Below, piece after piece: positions 43,031 to 51,400 of a DNA stretch of 64,000 bases (positions within the stretch are counted from its first letter, which is position 1; the number at the start of each line of letters is the position of its first letter). A model generated the notes under the pieces. That model saw only the letters and a list, made by a program, of their open reading frames with translations, was not told the origin of the DNA and made no database searches. Origin of the DNA: Planctobacterium marinum. GTDB lineage: Bacteria > Pseudomonadota > Gammaproteobacteria > Enterobacterales > Alteromonadaceae. Position numbers and translations under genes: made by a program. Location: positions 3,038,001 through 3,102,000 of the forward strand of contig NZ_AP027272.1 of the NCBI RefSeq assembly GCF_036322805.1, written 5' to 3'.

Positions 43031-44281
43031 ATGAAACGTCGTCAATTTGTAAAAGGGTTACTGACTGCCACTGCTTCTGCCGGCATGTTAACCGATAACC
43101 CCATTTCGCTGTCGTTCCGCAAGGCTATGGCAGCGGAGGGAAAATCTGTGGTGGTGATATTTCAGCGCGGAGGTTGCGATGGCCTGAATGTGGTGGTGCC
43201 CTACTCTGAGCCCAATTACTACAACATTCGCCCCACCATCGCCATTCCTGCACCGGATTCGGGCTTGGCTAACGCCGCATTGGACCTGAATGGTGTATTC
43301 GGTCTGGATAATAATATGACGGGGTTACATCAAATCTGGCAAGAAGGTAATCTGGCTATTATGCCTACCACCCACTACAACGATGCCTCTCGCTCACATT
43401 TTGATAGCCAGCATTACATTGAAAGTGCCCGCCCTGGAGTGCGAAACGGGCAACAAGCCAGTGATGATGGTTGGCTTAACCGTCACATGCAATCGCAATT
43501 CTTACCCTCTTCGTTTCGAGCGGTAAGCATGGGGCGTGGCGGTATTGCGCAATCTTTGGTGGGCTCTGCCGATGCTAAAACCATTGGTAGCCTTGCCGAT
43601 TTCAGCATAGGCGTGGCTGATGACGAACAAGCCATGTTGTTGCAGCGCATTGATCAGATTTACCAACAACCTGCCAGTGCCATGACAAATCACCAGTTAT
43701 TGCAGCGTTTTGGCAGCTCTTTGGTATCGGATCTCAACATCATTGGCGATATTCGCAATCAGGAATATATCCCAGACAATGGTGTTACTTATCCCAACAG
43801 TGGCCTGGCAAGAGACTTACAGCAAGTGGCGCAATTGTTAAAGGCCGGAGTGGGATTAGAAATTGCCACAGTAAGTGTTGGCGGTTGGGACACGCATGCG
43901 GATCAGGCCATGCTATTACCCCCCAACCTGGGACGTTTTAGTGAAGCCATCACCGCATTTTATCAAGATATGGGCAGTATGATGAGCGATGTAGTGATAC
44001 TTACTGCCACCGAGTTTGGCAGAACATCACACGAGAATGGCAGCCATGGCACCGACCACGGCCATGCTTCCTGCTGGTTTGCCATGGGCGGTGGTATTAG
44101 TGGTGGGATATACGGTGACTGGCCGGGCCTTGAAGATGATCAACTGAATCGCGGCCGGTACCTGGAGCACACCCTGGATTGTCATGATATCTATGGTGAT
44201 ATTCTGGTAAACCACATGCTTAACAATGATCTGGCCACGGTCTTACCCGGCCATAGCTATTCGCCAGTGGGATTGTTCTAA
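43031..44281 (+). CDS. DUF1501 protein with Tat signal
   Basis: The product (416 aa from ATG 43031, AGGAG eight bases upstream; a GTG at 43025 is too close to it) has a twin-arginine signal KRRQFVKGLLTATASAG, so it is probably exported folded. VVVIFQRGGCDGLNVVVPY, SHFDSQHYIESARPG and GTDHGHASCWFAMGGGISGGIYG mark DUF1501, which is related to the alkaline phosphatase/sulfatase fold with conserved Asp/His residues. The DUF1800-DUF1501 pair is widespread in bacteria with large genomes, function unresolved. Export by Tat suggests a metal or cofactor loaded in the cytoplasm. Confidence 0.9.
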   Translation: MKRRQFVKGLLTATASAGMLTDNPISLSFRKAMAAEGKSVVVIFQRGGCDGLNVVVPYSEPNYYNIRPTIAIPAPDSGLANAALDLNGVFGLDNNMTGLHQIWQEGNLAIMPTTHYNDASRSHFDSQHYIESARPGVRNGQQASDDGWLNRHMQSQFLPSSFRAVSMGRGGIAQSLVGSADAKTIGSLADFSIGVADDEQAMLLQRIDQIYQQPASAMTNHQLLQRFGSSLVSDLNIIGDIRNQEYIPDNGVTYPNSGLARDLQQVAQLLKAGVGLEIATVSVGGWDTHADQAMLLPPNLGRFSEAITAFYQDMGSMMSDVVILTATEFGRTSHENGSHGTDHGHASCWFAMGGGISGGIYGDWPGLEDDQLNRGRYLEHTLDCHDIYGDILVNHMLNNDLATVLPGHSYSPVGLF

Positions 44282-44302
44282 ATAGGATTGGAATATTTCG
44301 AT

Positions 44303-44485
44303 GTGCTTAATCGTTTATTATTTAAACGAATAAAAAAGCACGCGATAATACGTTAATAACGACTCGATAAAGAGTTGCAACACACGAGAGCGTGTTGACC
44401 GTTGCGGTTCAATTTTGCAGCAAAGGTCGACACGCTCTAACTAACTGCGTACTTTTTGGCGTCCGGCTCATGCCGGACGTTTTTT
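44303..44485 (+). ncRNA. Structured RNA candidate or complex 3' UTR downstream of DUF1501
   Basis: Hairpin A pairs GTGCTT/AAGCAC and TCGTTTA/TAAACGA (44303-44341). Hairpin B pairs GAGCGTGTTGACC (44388-44400) with GGTCGACACGCTC (44425-44437), with TTGC/GCAA inside its loop. CAACAC (44378-44383) could instead pair with GTGTTG (44392-44397), giving two exclusive folds. A strong terminator closes the region. This may be a small RNA released from the DUF1501 mRNA or an independent transcript; it matches no family I recognise. Confidence 0.4.
44460..44485 (+). terminator. Rho-independent terminator
   Basis: CGTCCGGC-TCAT-GCCGGACG followed by six T residues gives a strong terminator for the DUF1800-DUF1501 operon or the RNA candidate preceding it. 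Confidence 0.93.
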
Positions 44486-44552
44486 CATGTGCTGATTTTT
44501 TTGGCGTTATTAAGGAGTCAGAGACCTTGAAGCGCCTTGGCATCCCACAAAA

Positions 44553-45350
44553 CTAGTTTGCGCTTAATTGCATGTCCATCGCATTGTTACCTAAGGTTAG
44601 CGACTCAGAGCTACTCCAGCTGGTATCTGGGAAGAATGAGGTACTAAAACCGCCTTTACCATTGCGACTAACTTGCAGCAAGCGATCCCCCGACAATTGA
44701 TATTGCGTTTCTCGTTCAAGCCAGGCACTGATGCTCATTAATACCCAGGCTCTGCCTTTGCCATGGAAGGAAATATTAGAACGCAGTGGAGTGCCATCTT
44801 CAGCGACAGTGATAAAAAACTGCCCCTCAAATTTATTCACGTATTCGCGGGTTTTCTTATCATCAATGATGACCTCGAGCGGCAAATCAAACTGCAACAC
44901 CGTTTCTCCTGCCACTGGTTCTTCTGATTCTTGAACACCAACATAGGTGCTACGGGCCAAAAAGCGCTGCAACCTGGGCCCTGCCGAGATCATATTTTGG
45001 AAATCAATAGCATCCAAATTTTCCAGCGCCATCATAGTTGGCGTGTTCACATCTTCGTCATCCGCTTTTGCTTGTTGTTCTTGCTCTACCTTGGTTAACA
45101 AACTCTGCGAATAATGCACTTGCAATCCAGAACCGTCATCTGACAAGGTTAAACTGGCTTCCCCTGTGCGAATACGCTGCTCCTTGCCCTCGCCACGGAT
45201 ATTCTCTATTTGATTACCAAATTGCGCAGTGATAGGCGAATTACCCTCCAATTGCGCCAGACGAGCTTGCAGCTTTTCCAGCGAATTGGCATAGCTTTGC
45301 ATGCTGAGTGCAAGTAGTGATAGTCCCAGAACAATCGCTGACTTTTTCAT
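44553..45350 (-). CDS. Exported hypothetical protein (265 aa)
   Basis: A signal peptide (MKKSAIVLGLSLLALSMQSYA) is followed by a short coiled-coil (LEKLQARLAQLEG) and a beta-rich domain with few landmarks. AAGGGAA precedes the ATG. It is divergent from a LysR gene 137 bp away, which might control it. I do not recognise a family. The closing segment (SWSSSESLTLGNNAMDMQLSAN) is compatible with a periplasmic protein. Confidence 0.7.
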   Translation of the reverse strand: MKKSAIVLGLSLLALSMQSYANSLEKLQARLAQLEGNSPITAQFGNQIENIRGEGKEQRIRTGEASLTLSDDGSGLQVHYSQSLLTKVEQEQQAKADDEDVNTPTMMALENLDAIDFQNMISAGPRLQRFLARSTYVGVQESEEPVAGETVLQFDLPLEVIIDDKKTREYVNKFEGQFFITVAEDGTPLRSNISFHGKGRAWVLMSISAWLERETQYQLSGDRLLQVSRNGKGGFSTSFFPDTSWSSSESLTLGNNAMDMQLSAN

Positions 45351-45487
45351 AAGTTCCCTTTTAAAGTGGATAGGTGAATTTTTTAGTGTGAAGGGAATTG
45401 TAAAAGTTCCCTGTTAATAACAAAAGCCTCAGGTACAATTGCTAACAATTTAGTAAACACCGTAGTTCTAGTTATTGTCGAACGCCC

Positions 45488-46360
45488 ATGAAGCAGCTGT
45501 CATTAGAAAATTTGCGTACCTTCGTTACCGTGGTAGAGCTGGATGGATTTTCCAGAGCCGGTGAAGTACTGGGACGCTCGCAGCCTGCGGTTAGTTTGCA
45601 AATCAAAAAACTGGAAGAGCAATTAGGCACGCGCCTATTTCAAAAGCAAGGACAGCGCCAGGTAGTTAACCACGCCGGGCAAAAGCTTTATGAACTGGCC
45701 ATTCCCCTGTTAAAGCAAAATGATCACATCTTTCAGTTCTTCGCAGAGAAACCGGTTTCGGGGAACCTACGTTTGGGGATCCCCAGCGAGTTTGCCACAC
45801 AACTCTTACCTTCCATTATTGGCTCTTTTAACAATATGTATCCAGATGTCACCCTGGAAGTCACCTCGTCATTGAGTGCCTCATTGCTGGAAAAACACCG
45901 TAGCAAACCCTTTGATTTACTGCTCACCATCGCCGCACAAAACGATGCCGAAATTCACGCTGAAGCGGAGGGGTTTACCCTGACGGATGAGTTAGTTTGG
46001 GTGGGCTCGGAAAAACAAGCTATTAACCAAAGCTCAGTAGATTTAGTGGTGGCACCAGAGGGCTGTCGCTATCGAGAGCAATTGTTACGCAGTCTGAATA
46101 GTGCCGGTTTACACCACCATATTCGCTACACTATTTCCGATATTACCGGCATTAGTGCCGCGATACAGCAAGGCCTGGGAATAACTGCTTTAGCCAAAAG
46201 TACCGTGCCAGATAATTTGGTCATTATCGAAAATACCGCCCTGCCCCCGTTGGGCAAAATTGCCATTCAACTTAGCGTGCGTCATCAGCGCAATAAAGAA
46301 GCCACAGACAAACTAGCCGAATTTATTCGCACCCGTCTGGCGGTGAATCTCAGCCATTGA
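45488..46360 (+). CDS. LysR family transcriptional regulator
   Basis: The 290-residue regulator has the N-terminal winged HTH of LysR proteins (LENLRTFVTVVELDGFSRAGEVLGRSQPAVSLQIKKLEEQLG split at residues 5-50) and a periplasmic-binding-like effector domain from about 90 (GNLRLGIPSEFATQLLPSII). The effector domain is typical in length. The target is probably the divergent exported protein gene; the intergenic segment has several T-N11-A motifs but none is decisive. A MarR gene follows 73 bp later. Confidence 0.9.
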   Translation: MKQLSLENLRTFVTVVELDGFSRAGEVLGRSQPAVSLQIKKLEEQLGTRLFQKQGQRQVVNHAGQKLYELAIPLLKQNDHIFQFFAEKPVSGNLRLGIPSEFATQLLPSIIGSFNNMYPDVTLEVTSSLSASLLEKHRSKPFDLLLTIAAQNDAEIHAEAEGFTLTDELVWVGSEKQAINQSSVDLVVAPEGCRYREQLLRSLNSAGLHHHIRYTISDITGISAAIQQGLGITALAKSTVPDNLVIIENTALPPLGKIAIQLSVRHQRNKEATDKLAEFIRTRLAVNLSH

Positions 46361-46374
46361 TGTAATAACAATTA

Positions 46375-46390
46375 GACTATCGCAATAATC
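46375..46390. promoter_or_regulatory. Degenerate OhrR-type operator upstream of ohrR
   Basis: GACTATCGCAATAATC resembles AGTTATCGCGATAACT found downstream, with conserved TATCGC-ATAA core. It lies about 45-60 bp before the ohrR start, consistent with autoregulation. Confidence 0.5.
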
Positions 46391-46433
46391 ATTACTGTAT
46401 TAAGCTACGTCTGAGTTAAAAAAAGTAGACATC

Positions 46434-46871
46434 ATGACACAACGAGATCCCTTAGCGCTGGACAACCAGCTTTGTTTTGCCCTGTATTCCACCTCACTGG
46501 CTATGACCCAAGCTTACAAGCCATTGTTGGAGCCACTGGGTCTCACCTACACCCAGTACACCATTATGCTGATTTTATGGGAACAAGATGGTGTCACTCT
46601 GAAATCTATTGCAGATCGCCTGGGACAAAAATCAGGCTCGCTCACGCCGGTAATTAAACGCATGGAAAGCCAAGGGCTGGTTAAACGTATTCGCGGAAAA
46701 GAAGACGATAGAGCACTCAGCATTGCCCTTACTGAATCGGGCAAAGTTTTGCGAACCCAAGGACTAGAAGTAAATCGTTGTCTGGCGGAGAGTTGCGGTA
46801 TTTCATTACAAGAAATGGAAACATTAAAAACAACCCTGCTGGAACTAAAGACAAGAATCTCAAAAATATAA
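46434..46871 (+). CDS. ohrR: OhrR, MarR-family organic hydroperoxide sensor
   Basis: This 145-residue repressor has the OhrR signature LDNQLCFALYSTS with the redox-sensing cysteine at C14. The winged HTH is TLKSIADRLGQKSGSLTPVIKRMESQGLVKR (split about residues 50-82), with the wing basic GKEDDRALSI. It is oxidised by organic hydroperoxides and then releases its operators. The target ohr lies directly downstream behind two palindromic sites. Confidence 0.93.
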   Translation: MTQRDPLALDNQLCFALYSTSLAMTQAYKPLLEPLGLTYTQYTIMLILWEQDGVTLKSIADRLGQKSGSLTPVIKRMESQGLVKRIRGKEDDRALSIALTESGKVLRTQGLEVNRCLAESCGISLQEMETLKTTLLELKTRISKI

Positions 46872-46884
46872 CTTGCGCAAAAAT

Positions 46885-46900
46885 AGTTATCGCGATAACT
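46885..46900. promoter_or_regulatory. OhrR operator, perfect palindrome
   Basis: AGTTATCGCGATAACT is a perfect 16-bp palindrome in the ohrR-ohr gap, 100-115 bp upstream of the ohr start. Confidence 0.8.
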
Positions 46901-46920
46901 TAATGTTAATTTAATCGCAA

Positions 46921-46943
46921 AAAGTCCTTAGTTGGACTTTTTT
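46921..46943 (+). terminator. ohrR terminator
   Basis: AAAAGTCC-TTAGTT-GGACTTTT forms an 8-bp stem with a T run, between the two operator copies. ohr therefore needs its own promoter downstream of it. Confidence 0.85.
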
Positions 46944-46954
46944 AACACCCATTT

Positions 46955-46970
46955 AGTTATCGCGATAATT
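46955..46970. promoter_or_regulatory. OhrR operator adjacent to ohr
   Basis: AGTTATCGCGATAATT differs from the perfect palindrome at one base and ends 29 bp before the ohr start, in position to block its promoter. Confidence 0.85.
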
Positions 46971-46999
46971 ATTACTTGAATAGTTTATAAGGAGTTATC

Positions 47000-47425
47000 A
47001 TGAATCCAGTATATACAACCTCTGCTACCTCAACTGGCGGTCGCGACGGCCAATCTGCTTCAGAAGATAGTCGTTTATCTGTAAAGTTAAGTACTCCCAA
47101 AGAGCTGGGTGGTGCGGGCGGTGAAGGCACTAACCCAGAGCAGTTATTTGCTGCCGGATATTCAGCCTGTTTTATCGGTGCCATGAAGTTTGTCGCCGCT
47201 CAGGCAAAGCTGACCTTACCGGACGATTTATCCGTAAAAGCCACAATTGGTATTGGTCAGAACGACAAAGGACCAGGGTTTGCTATTTCTGCAGCCTTGT
47301 CTGTGTCTTTGCCTGGGCTGGATAAAGCCGTTGCCGAAGATCTCATCGCCAAAGCCCATCAGGTTTGCCCCTACTCCAATGCCACACGCGGTAATGTAGA
47401 TGTGCAGCTAGCATTGGCAAGCTAA
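47000..47425 (+). CDS. ohr: Organic hydroperoxide resistance protein Ohr
   Basis: The 141-residue OsmC/Ohr-fold peroxidase reduces organic hydroperoxides using lipoylated partners. The active-site cysteines are C57 (AAGYSACFIGAM) and C123 (HQVCPYSNATRGN). R15 in GGRDG and the Glu of EQLF complete the catalytic network. AAGGAG precedes ATG 47000. It is controlled by the upstream OhrR through the TATCGCGATA palindromes. Confidence 0.96.
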   Translation: MNPVYTTSATSTGGRDGQSASEDSRLSVKLSTPKELGGAGGEGTNPEQLFAAGYSACFIGAMKFVAAQAKLTLPDDLSVKATIGIGQNDKGPGFAISAALSVSLPGLDKAVAEDLIAKAHQVCPYSNATRGNVDVQLALAS

Positions 47426-47430
47426 CTGAT

Positions 47431-47507
47431 TTTGGGGTCAGAAATTTTGAGCCGGACTTATTCGTTGCTTTGAAAAATCAGTTCGGTTTCAAGGTGTCTG
47501 CCCCAAA
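47431..47507. repeat. Long imperfect palindrome (REP/MITE-like)
   Basis: Arms TTTGGGGTCAGA (47431-47442) and TCTGCCCCAAA (47497-47507) enclose a second paired segment (TTGAGCCGGACT with AGTTCGGTTTCAA). The GGGTCAGA arm recalls the hairpins at 35859-35960. It may also end ohr transcription. Confidence 0.55.
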
Positions 47508-47605
47508 GTATCTCGCCCGAATCTGCAGCCACTTTCTTAATTAATCCTTAAGAACTGCGATAACCTTATTACAGCGTTTTCTTAACTCTGTGAGGGGACG
47601 GGCTG

Positions 47606-47854
47606 ATGAAAATAATCACTAAGAGGCAGGCAAAAAAATACTATCTTGCTATCGCTAAGCAGACCAAAAAGGTTGGCCAATTTGGCAGTCCGCTTTGGAA
47701 ATTGTTTGTTAAGCTCATTGGCGAATGCGCCTTCAAAATAGCGCAACCAGGCCTGTTTGCACTAATGCTAACAGCGATACTCAAAGCCCTGTTGCAACCA
47801 CTGTTAGGGCCGCTGTTTTCTGCAAAAACGCTATTTAAAACCAGCGGCCAATAA
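47606..47854 (+). CDS. Possible small basic membrane-associated protein (82 aa)
   Basis: ATG 47606 is preceded by GAGGGGAC at a plausible spacing. The product is strongly basic at the N-terminus (KIITKRQAKKYY) with one hydrophobic segment (PGLFALMLTAILKALLQPLLGPLF). I recognise no family. It may be a real small membrane protein or a chance frame. Confidence 0.4.
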   Translation: MKIITKRQAKKYYLAIAKQTKKVGQFGSPLWKLFVKLIGECAFKIAQPGLFALMLTAILKALLQPLLGPLFSAKTLFKTSGQ

Positions 47855-47982
47855 CAGCAAATAATTCTTTTGAGAAAACAAGCTCTGAAGTGGCCCATAA
47901 GAAAAGCCTTAAACTCTGCACAATATCAAATTCGAAGTCCTGTTCGGGGCTCCCTTTACACGCAGTAAGCTAAGTATTCAAA

Positions 47983-48177
47983 TGACACAACAATGAGAAG
48001 TATCAGGGAGGATACCTCAATCAATGTGTCAAACCCACATTAAAATGTTCTCCTTTGAAACTTGAAGCAATAGATGAACTTTATGTTTGATCTATGGTCT
48101 TTCTTAATAAGAGTTTTGTTTTCTTGTGTGTTCCCAAGTGTGCTTTAAGCCCCAAAGATTGTTGGGGCTTTTTTTAT
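47983..48177 (+). ncRNA. Candidate small RNA with nested stem and own terminator
   Basis: TGACACA (47983-47989) pairs with TGTGTCA (48025-48031), enclosing TGAG/CTCA and GTATC/GATAC helices with internal loops. The apical hexaloop AGGGAG fits the ANGGAN motif bound by CsrA. A strong terminator lies 115 bp downstream with no gene between. An independent small RNA is plausible; the 5' end is not defined. Confidence 0.35.
48147..48177 (+). terminator. Free-standing rho-independent terminator
   Basis: AAGCCCCAA-AGATTG-TTGGGGCTT followed by a long T-rich tail is a strong plus-strand terminator almost 300 bp past the nearest gene. Confidence 0.9.
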
Positions 48178-48441
48178 TTTTGACTTATACATCGCGGTCA
48201 TTGGGAACCAATAGTTATATTTAAGCGGACGATTTCAAGCTCCGTTGATGTCTAGCCAATTACGATCATTGTATGACAACAAATACCGTAAAGCGGATCA
48301 TACGGAGATTTTACACTGACTAACTGATTTTTGATGTTTGTTGTCAGTCGTCAATTGCCAAATTTAAAAGGTTACAAAGCGGTAATAGCAGATAACCAGA
48401 CATTAACTTAGTAAGGTTATGAATAGTATTTTAAATTGATT

Positions 48442-48466
48442 AAAAGCGGGGATTCCCCACTTTTTT
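48442..48466. terminator. Terminator of the GH81 gene
   Basis: AAAAG-C-GGGG-ATT-CCCC-A-CTTTT forms a stem with one mismatch. Read leftwards it follows the GH81 stop by about 18 bp and ends in TTTTAATC. Confidence 0.65.
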
Positions 48467-48483
48467 CCATCTTTTACACAAAA

Positions 48484-51400
48484 TCACTGTTTAATGACAG
48501 TAAAACTTTTTGCATCCGCCACAATTTTAGCTCCATCACTATAGTTGACTGTCAGCTGAGAAGAGCCAAAATTATAAATTACATATGTGATTCCGTTGTT
48601 ACTCTTAAAAGCAACTGCTGCTGGATAGTCTGCCGTCAGCTCTCCTGTGCCCATCGCCATTTTGCCAAGCATGTTAAAAGTGTGTAGCCAATGAAACGTA
48701 TGCGCTTTTGACTCTCCAGTTTCAGGCTCATAAGTGGCAACACTTTCATAATCATCGATACTTGCGCTAGCATCAGTCATTGCCCAGATATTCCACCAGA
48801 TATCGCGCCACTGGTCTTCAATTAGACCAGATGGTTTACCATTACCAGACTCGCTCAATCCAACTTTAACGTATTCAGCAAGGTAATCAGCGTGTATACC
48901 AATATGAAGGTTCAGCGCATTAGTAGGCAGTCCTTGAATACCCAGGATATGGGCATAGGCGGCGCTAAACCAAGTAGAAAATACTGCGCCATCGCCCCAA
49001 ACAATTGAAGTAGTAATGTTATCGTAGCCAGTAGGAAAGTTATCTTGCTCAGCAACGCTACTTAGATAACCATCAATATTATTCCAATATTGCCAATATG
49101 CAGCAGCAGTAGAAGCATGGAGGTAGATTCCGCGGTCAATTAGCTCCTGGTCGCCAGTAATCAGTCCATATAAGATCATAGCACCGTAGGCGTTAGCGGC
49201 TTCTGATGTAGATTCGTTATTATTGCCCCTCGCAAAATTTACATTGCCTGAAGCCCACGAGAAACCGTTTGTGGGGTCAAAATGACGCAAATAAGGAAAC
49301 ATCGGGTCATCTCGTCCACCAGCATAGTCTCTAATCAAAAGCTGCACCATTAGTCCGTATTGCGTATCTGAGCACCATTGCGCTTCGTGACGACATATTT
49401 CTGCCGCCGCCCTCACAAAGTAACCATAATGGAAATGATGATCATTAAGTTGTTGATGTGCTGCAAAAGACTCTTGCATACCAAGCAATGTATTCCAGTT
49501 ATCATCGTAAACAAAATATTTATTACTATCCAAAATACCGTTAGATTCGGCTGTAAACCAATCTTCAAGTTCTGCTTTCAACCAGTCTATCAAGCGCTGT
49601 TTTTGTGAGGTTAATTCAAGTGCATCAGCTATTGCGATTAACTCTGATACTTTTCCATAAATTTTGCCTGACCAGTAAGTATCCTCATATGTATTCCATT
49701 GATTGGACGGAATTTCTAAGTAGTCATCAATCAGCGCCGTTAGCCTGGGAATATCAATATCATTATTGAAGGTTGGCAACGCAGGTAAAACACCAACATG
49801 AGGCAAGGAATAAGTGAAACTGTTTTGCACCACAAATTTTGTTATTCCTCGAGCGCTGCGAACTTGGTATCCAGTATCATTGGTTGTTGACGTTAGGTGT
49901 TTCCAATGCAAAGGCTGTAATCCAGCGATAGTGATGACAGGTGAACCATCTTCTTGCAAATATTGCTGCGTAATGTTGACCGCATTGGTATTAGTATCGA
50001 TCGCGTAATCTACTCGCACACTGGCCACTTTATTTTGTGCATATTTTTCGATGAGTGTAATCATCTCCTCATTTGGCGTGGTAGCTGTTGGCATCCAACT
50101 GATGGTGTATGATTTGTTCGTATTTGAAACAGTAATATTATTTCCTGAAGGGCTATCAAATTCAGTACCAATATCGCCGCTTATCAAGAAATAATTGCTA
50201 TTACCAGCAACACTAGTCCAAATACCGAGGCTTTTACCTCCTTGATAATAAGTACCTTTTTCACCACTATCTGCACGAAGTGTTTTGATCAATAAATCTC
50301 CTTGATACACATCAACAAACACGTAAGGTGAACCGTGCACATATGTTGCTGACATAACCGCATCGCCTGATGCCCGCCATTCAACAGTCACACTACCGTC
50401 ACTGGTTGCCTTAGCATAGGCCTGCATATTGTTGTGCTGTGTATTCGCAATTGCGATTCCATCAAACACTTCACTGAATGGATCTGGAATGCGATAGCCA
50501 AAATCGATGCCATGCACATTTAATCCACCCGGAATTCCCATCATTCTAAATCCGGCATTAGTAACCCTTGCAGTAATTGGATCTGGCGTAATATAACCAG
50601 CGCTATTGGGATCACCAAGTGTCATTTCACCTATGAAGGAGACCGACCCCCACCATCTGTGAGCGGCCACGGGTTGGTCAAGTGCCTGACCGGTCACCTG
50701 AGGAAAAAGAGGTGTCGGCTCACCGATGGGCGTGCCTGACGTTGTGTCACAATCAGCGACTCCCGGAGCCACCACTCCAGCGTTATAGATCCAGTTTCCA
50801 TAGTCATAGACACAACGATAACTTGCAGGATTGATGGTGTCTGAAATGCTACCTGCACCATAATGTGAAAGATTATATTCAACATCGGTTGGAGGCGGCG
50901 CAGAGTTTGAAATCGAAGACTCACCGGAATAGTCTTTAGCAAACCTGATATTATCCAAGCGATATTGATTTCCGTCATAGGCAGTCGCCCAAATCACAAT
51001 TCCGGTGTCTACTTTGCTCAAATCCAGACCTGCTTGCTCCAGGGAGAGCAATGGCACGATAATTTCAGTCCAGCTTGAGTCGACAATAAAATTGATGTGT
51101 TGCTCACCAGAGGTGCACGGAAATATACAATCTAGTTTGACCGTATACCGGCCATCGCCTGCCACTGTTTTCAGGTCAAAAAGTAACGCACCACCCCTAT
51201 ATTCTGTAAGGTCGACTGGTGTCGAAGACTTGATAAAAAAACCTGAAAATCGGCCATTTTGCGCATGCTCTAACTCAAGTACATCACCTCTGTCATCGTC
51301 TGGAACAACTCGCCAATTAATACTAGGGCAAGCAGCACCCCCATCGTTATTGCACTCGCTAAAATCAATGGCTTCGTCAAAGGCATTCATGCCAGCATCC

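Larger units (their letters stand above)
47855..48483. other. 629-bp intergenic region with RNA-like structure
   Basis: No convincing protein-coding gene is seen. It holds a nested stem at 47983-48031, a free-standing terminator at 48147-48177 and a second terminator at 48442-48466. The stretch 48180-48440 shows nothing I can name. Confidence 0.5.

Noticed and set aside
47941-47975. tRNA-like TTCG segment
   Set aside because: No acceptor stem or anticodon arm can be formed; no tRNA or rRNA was recognised anywhere in the window.
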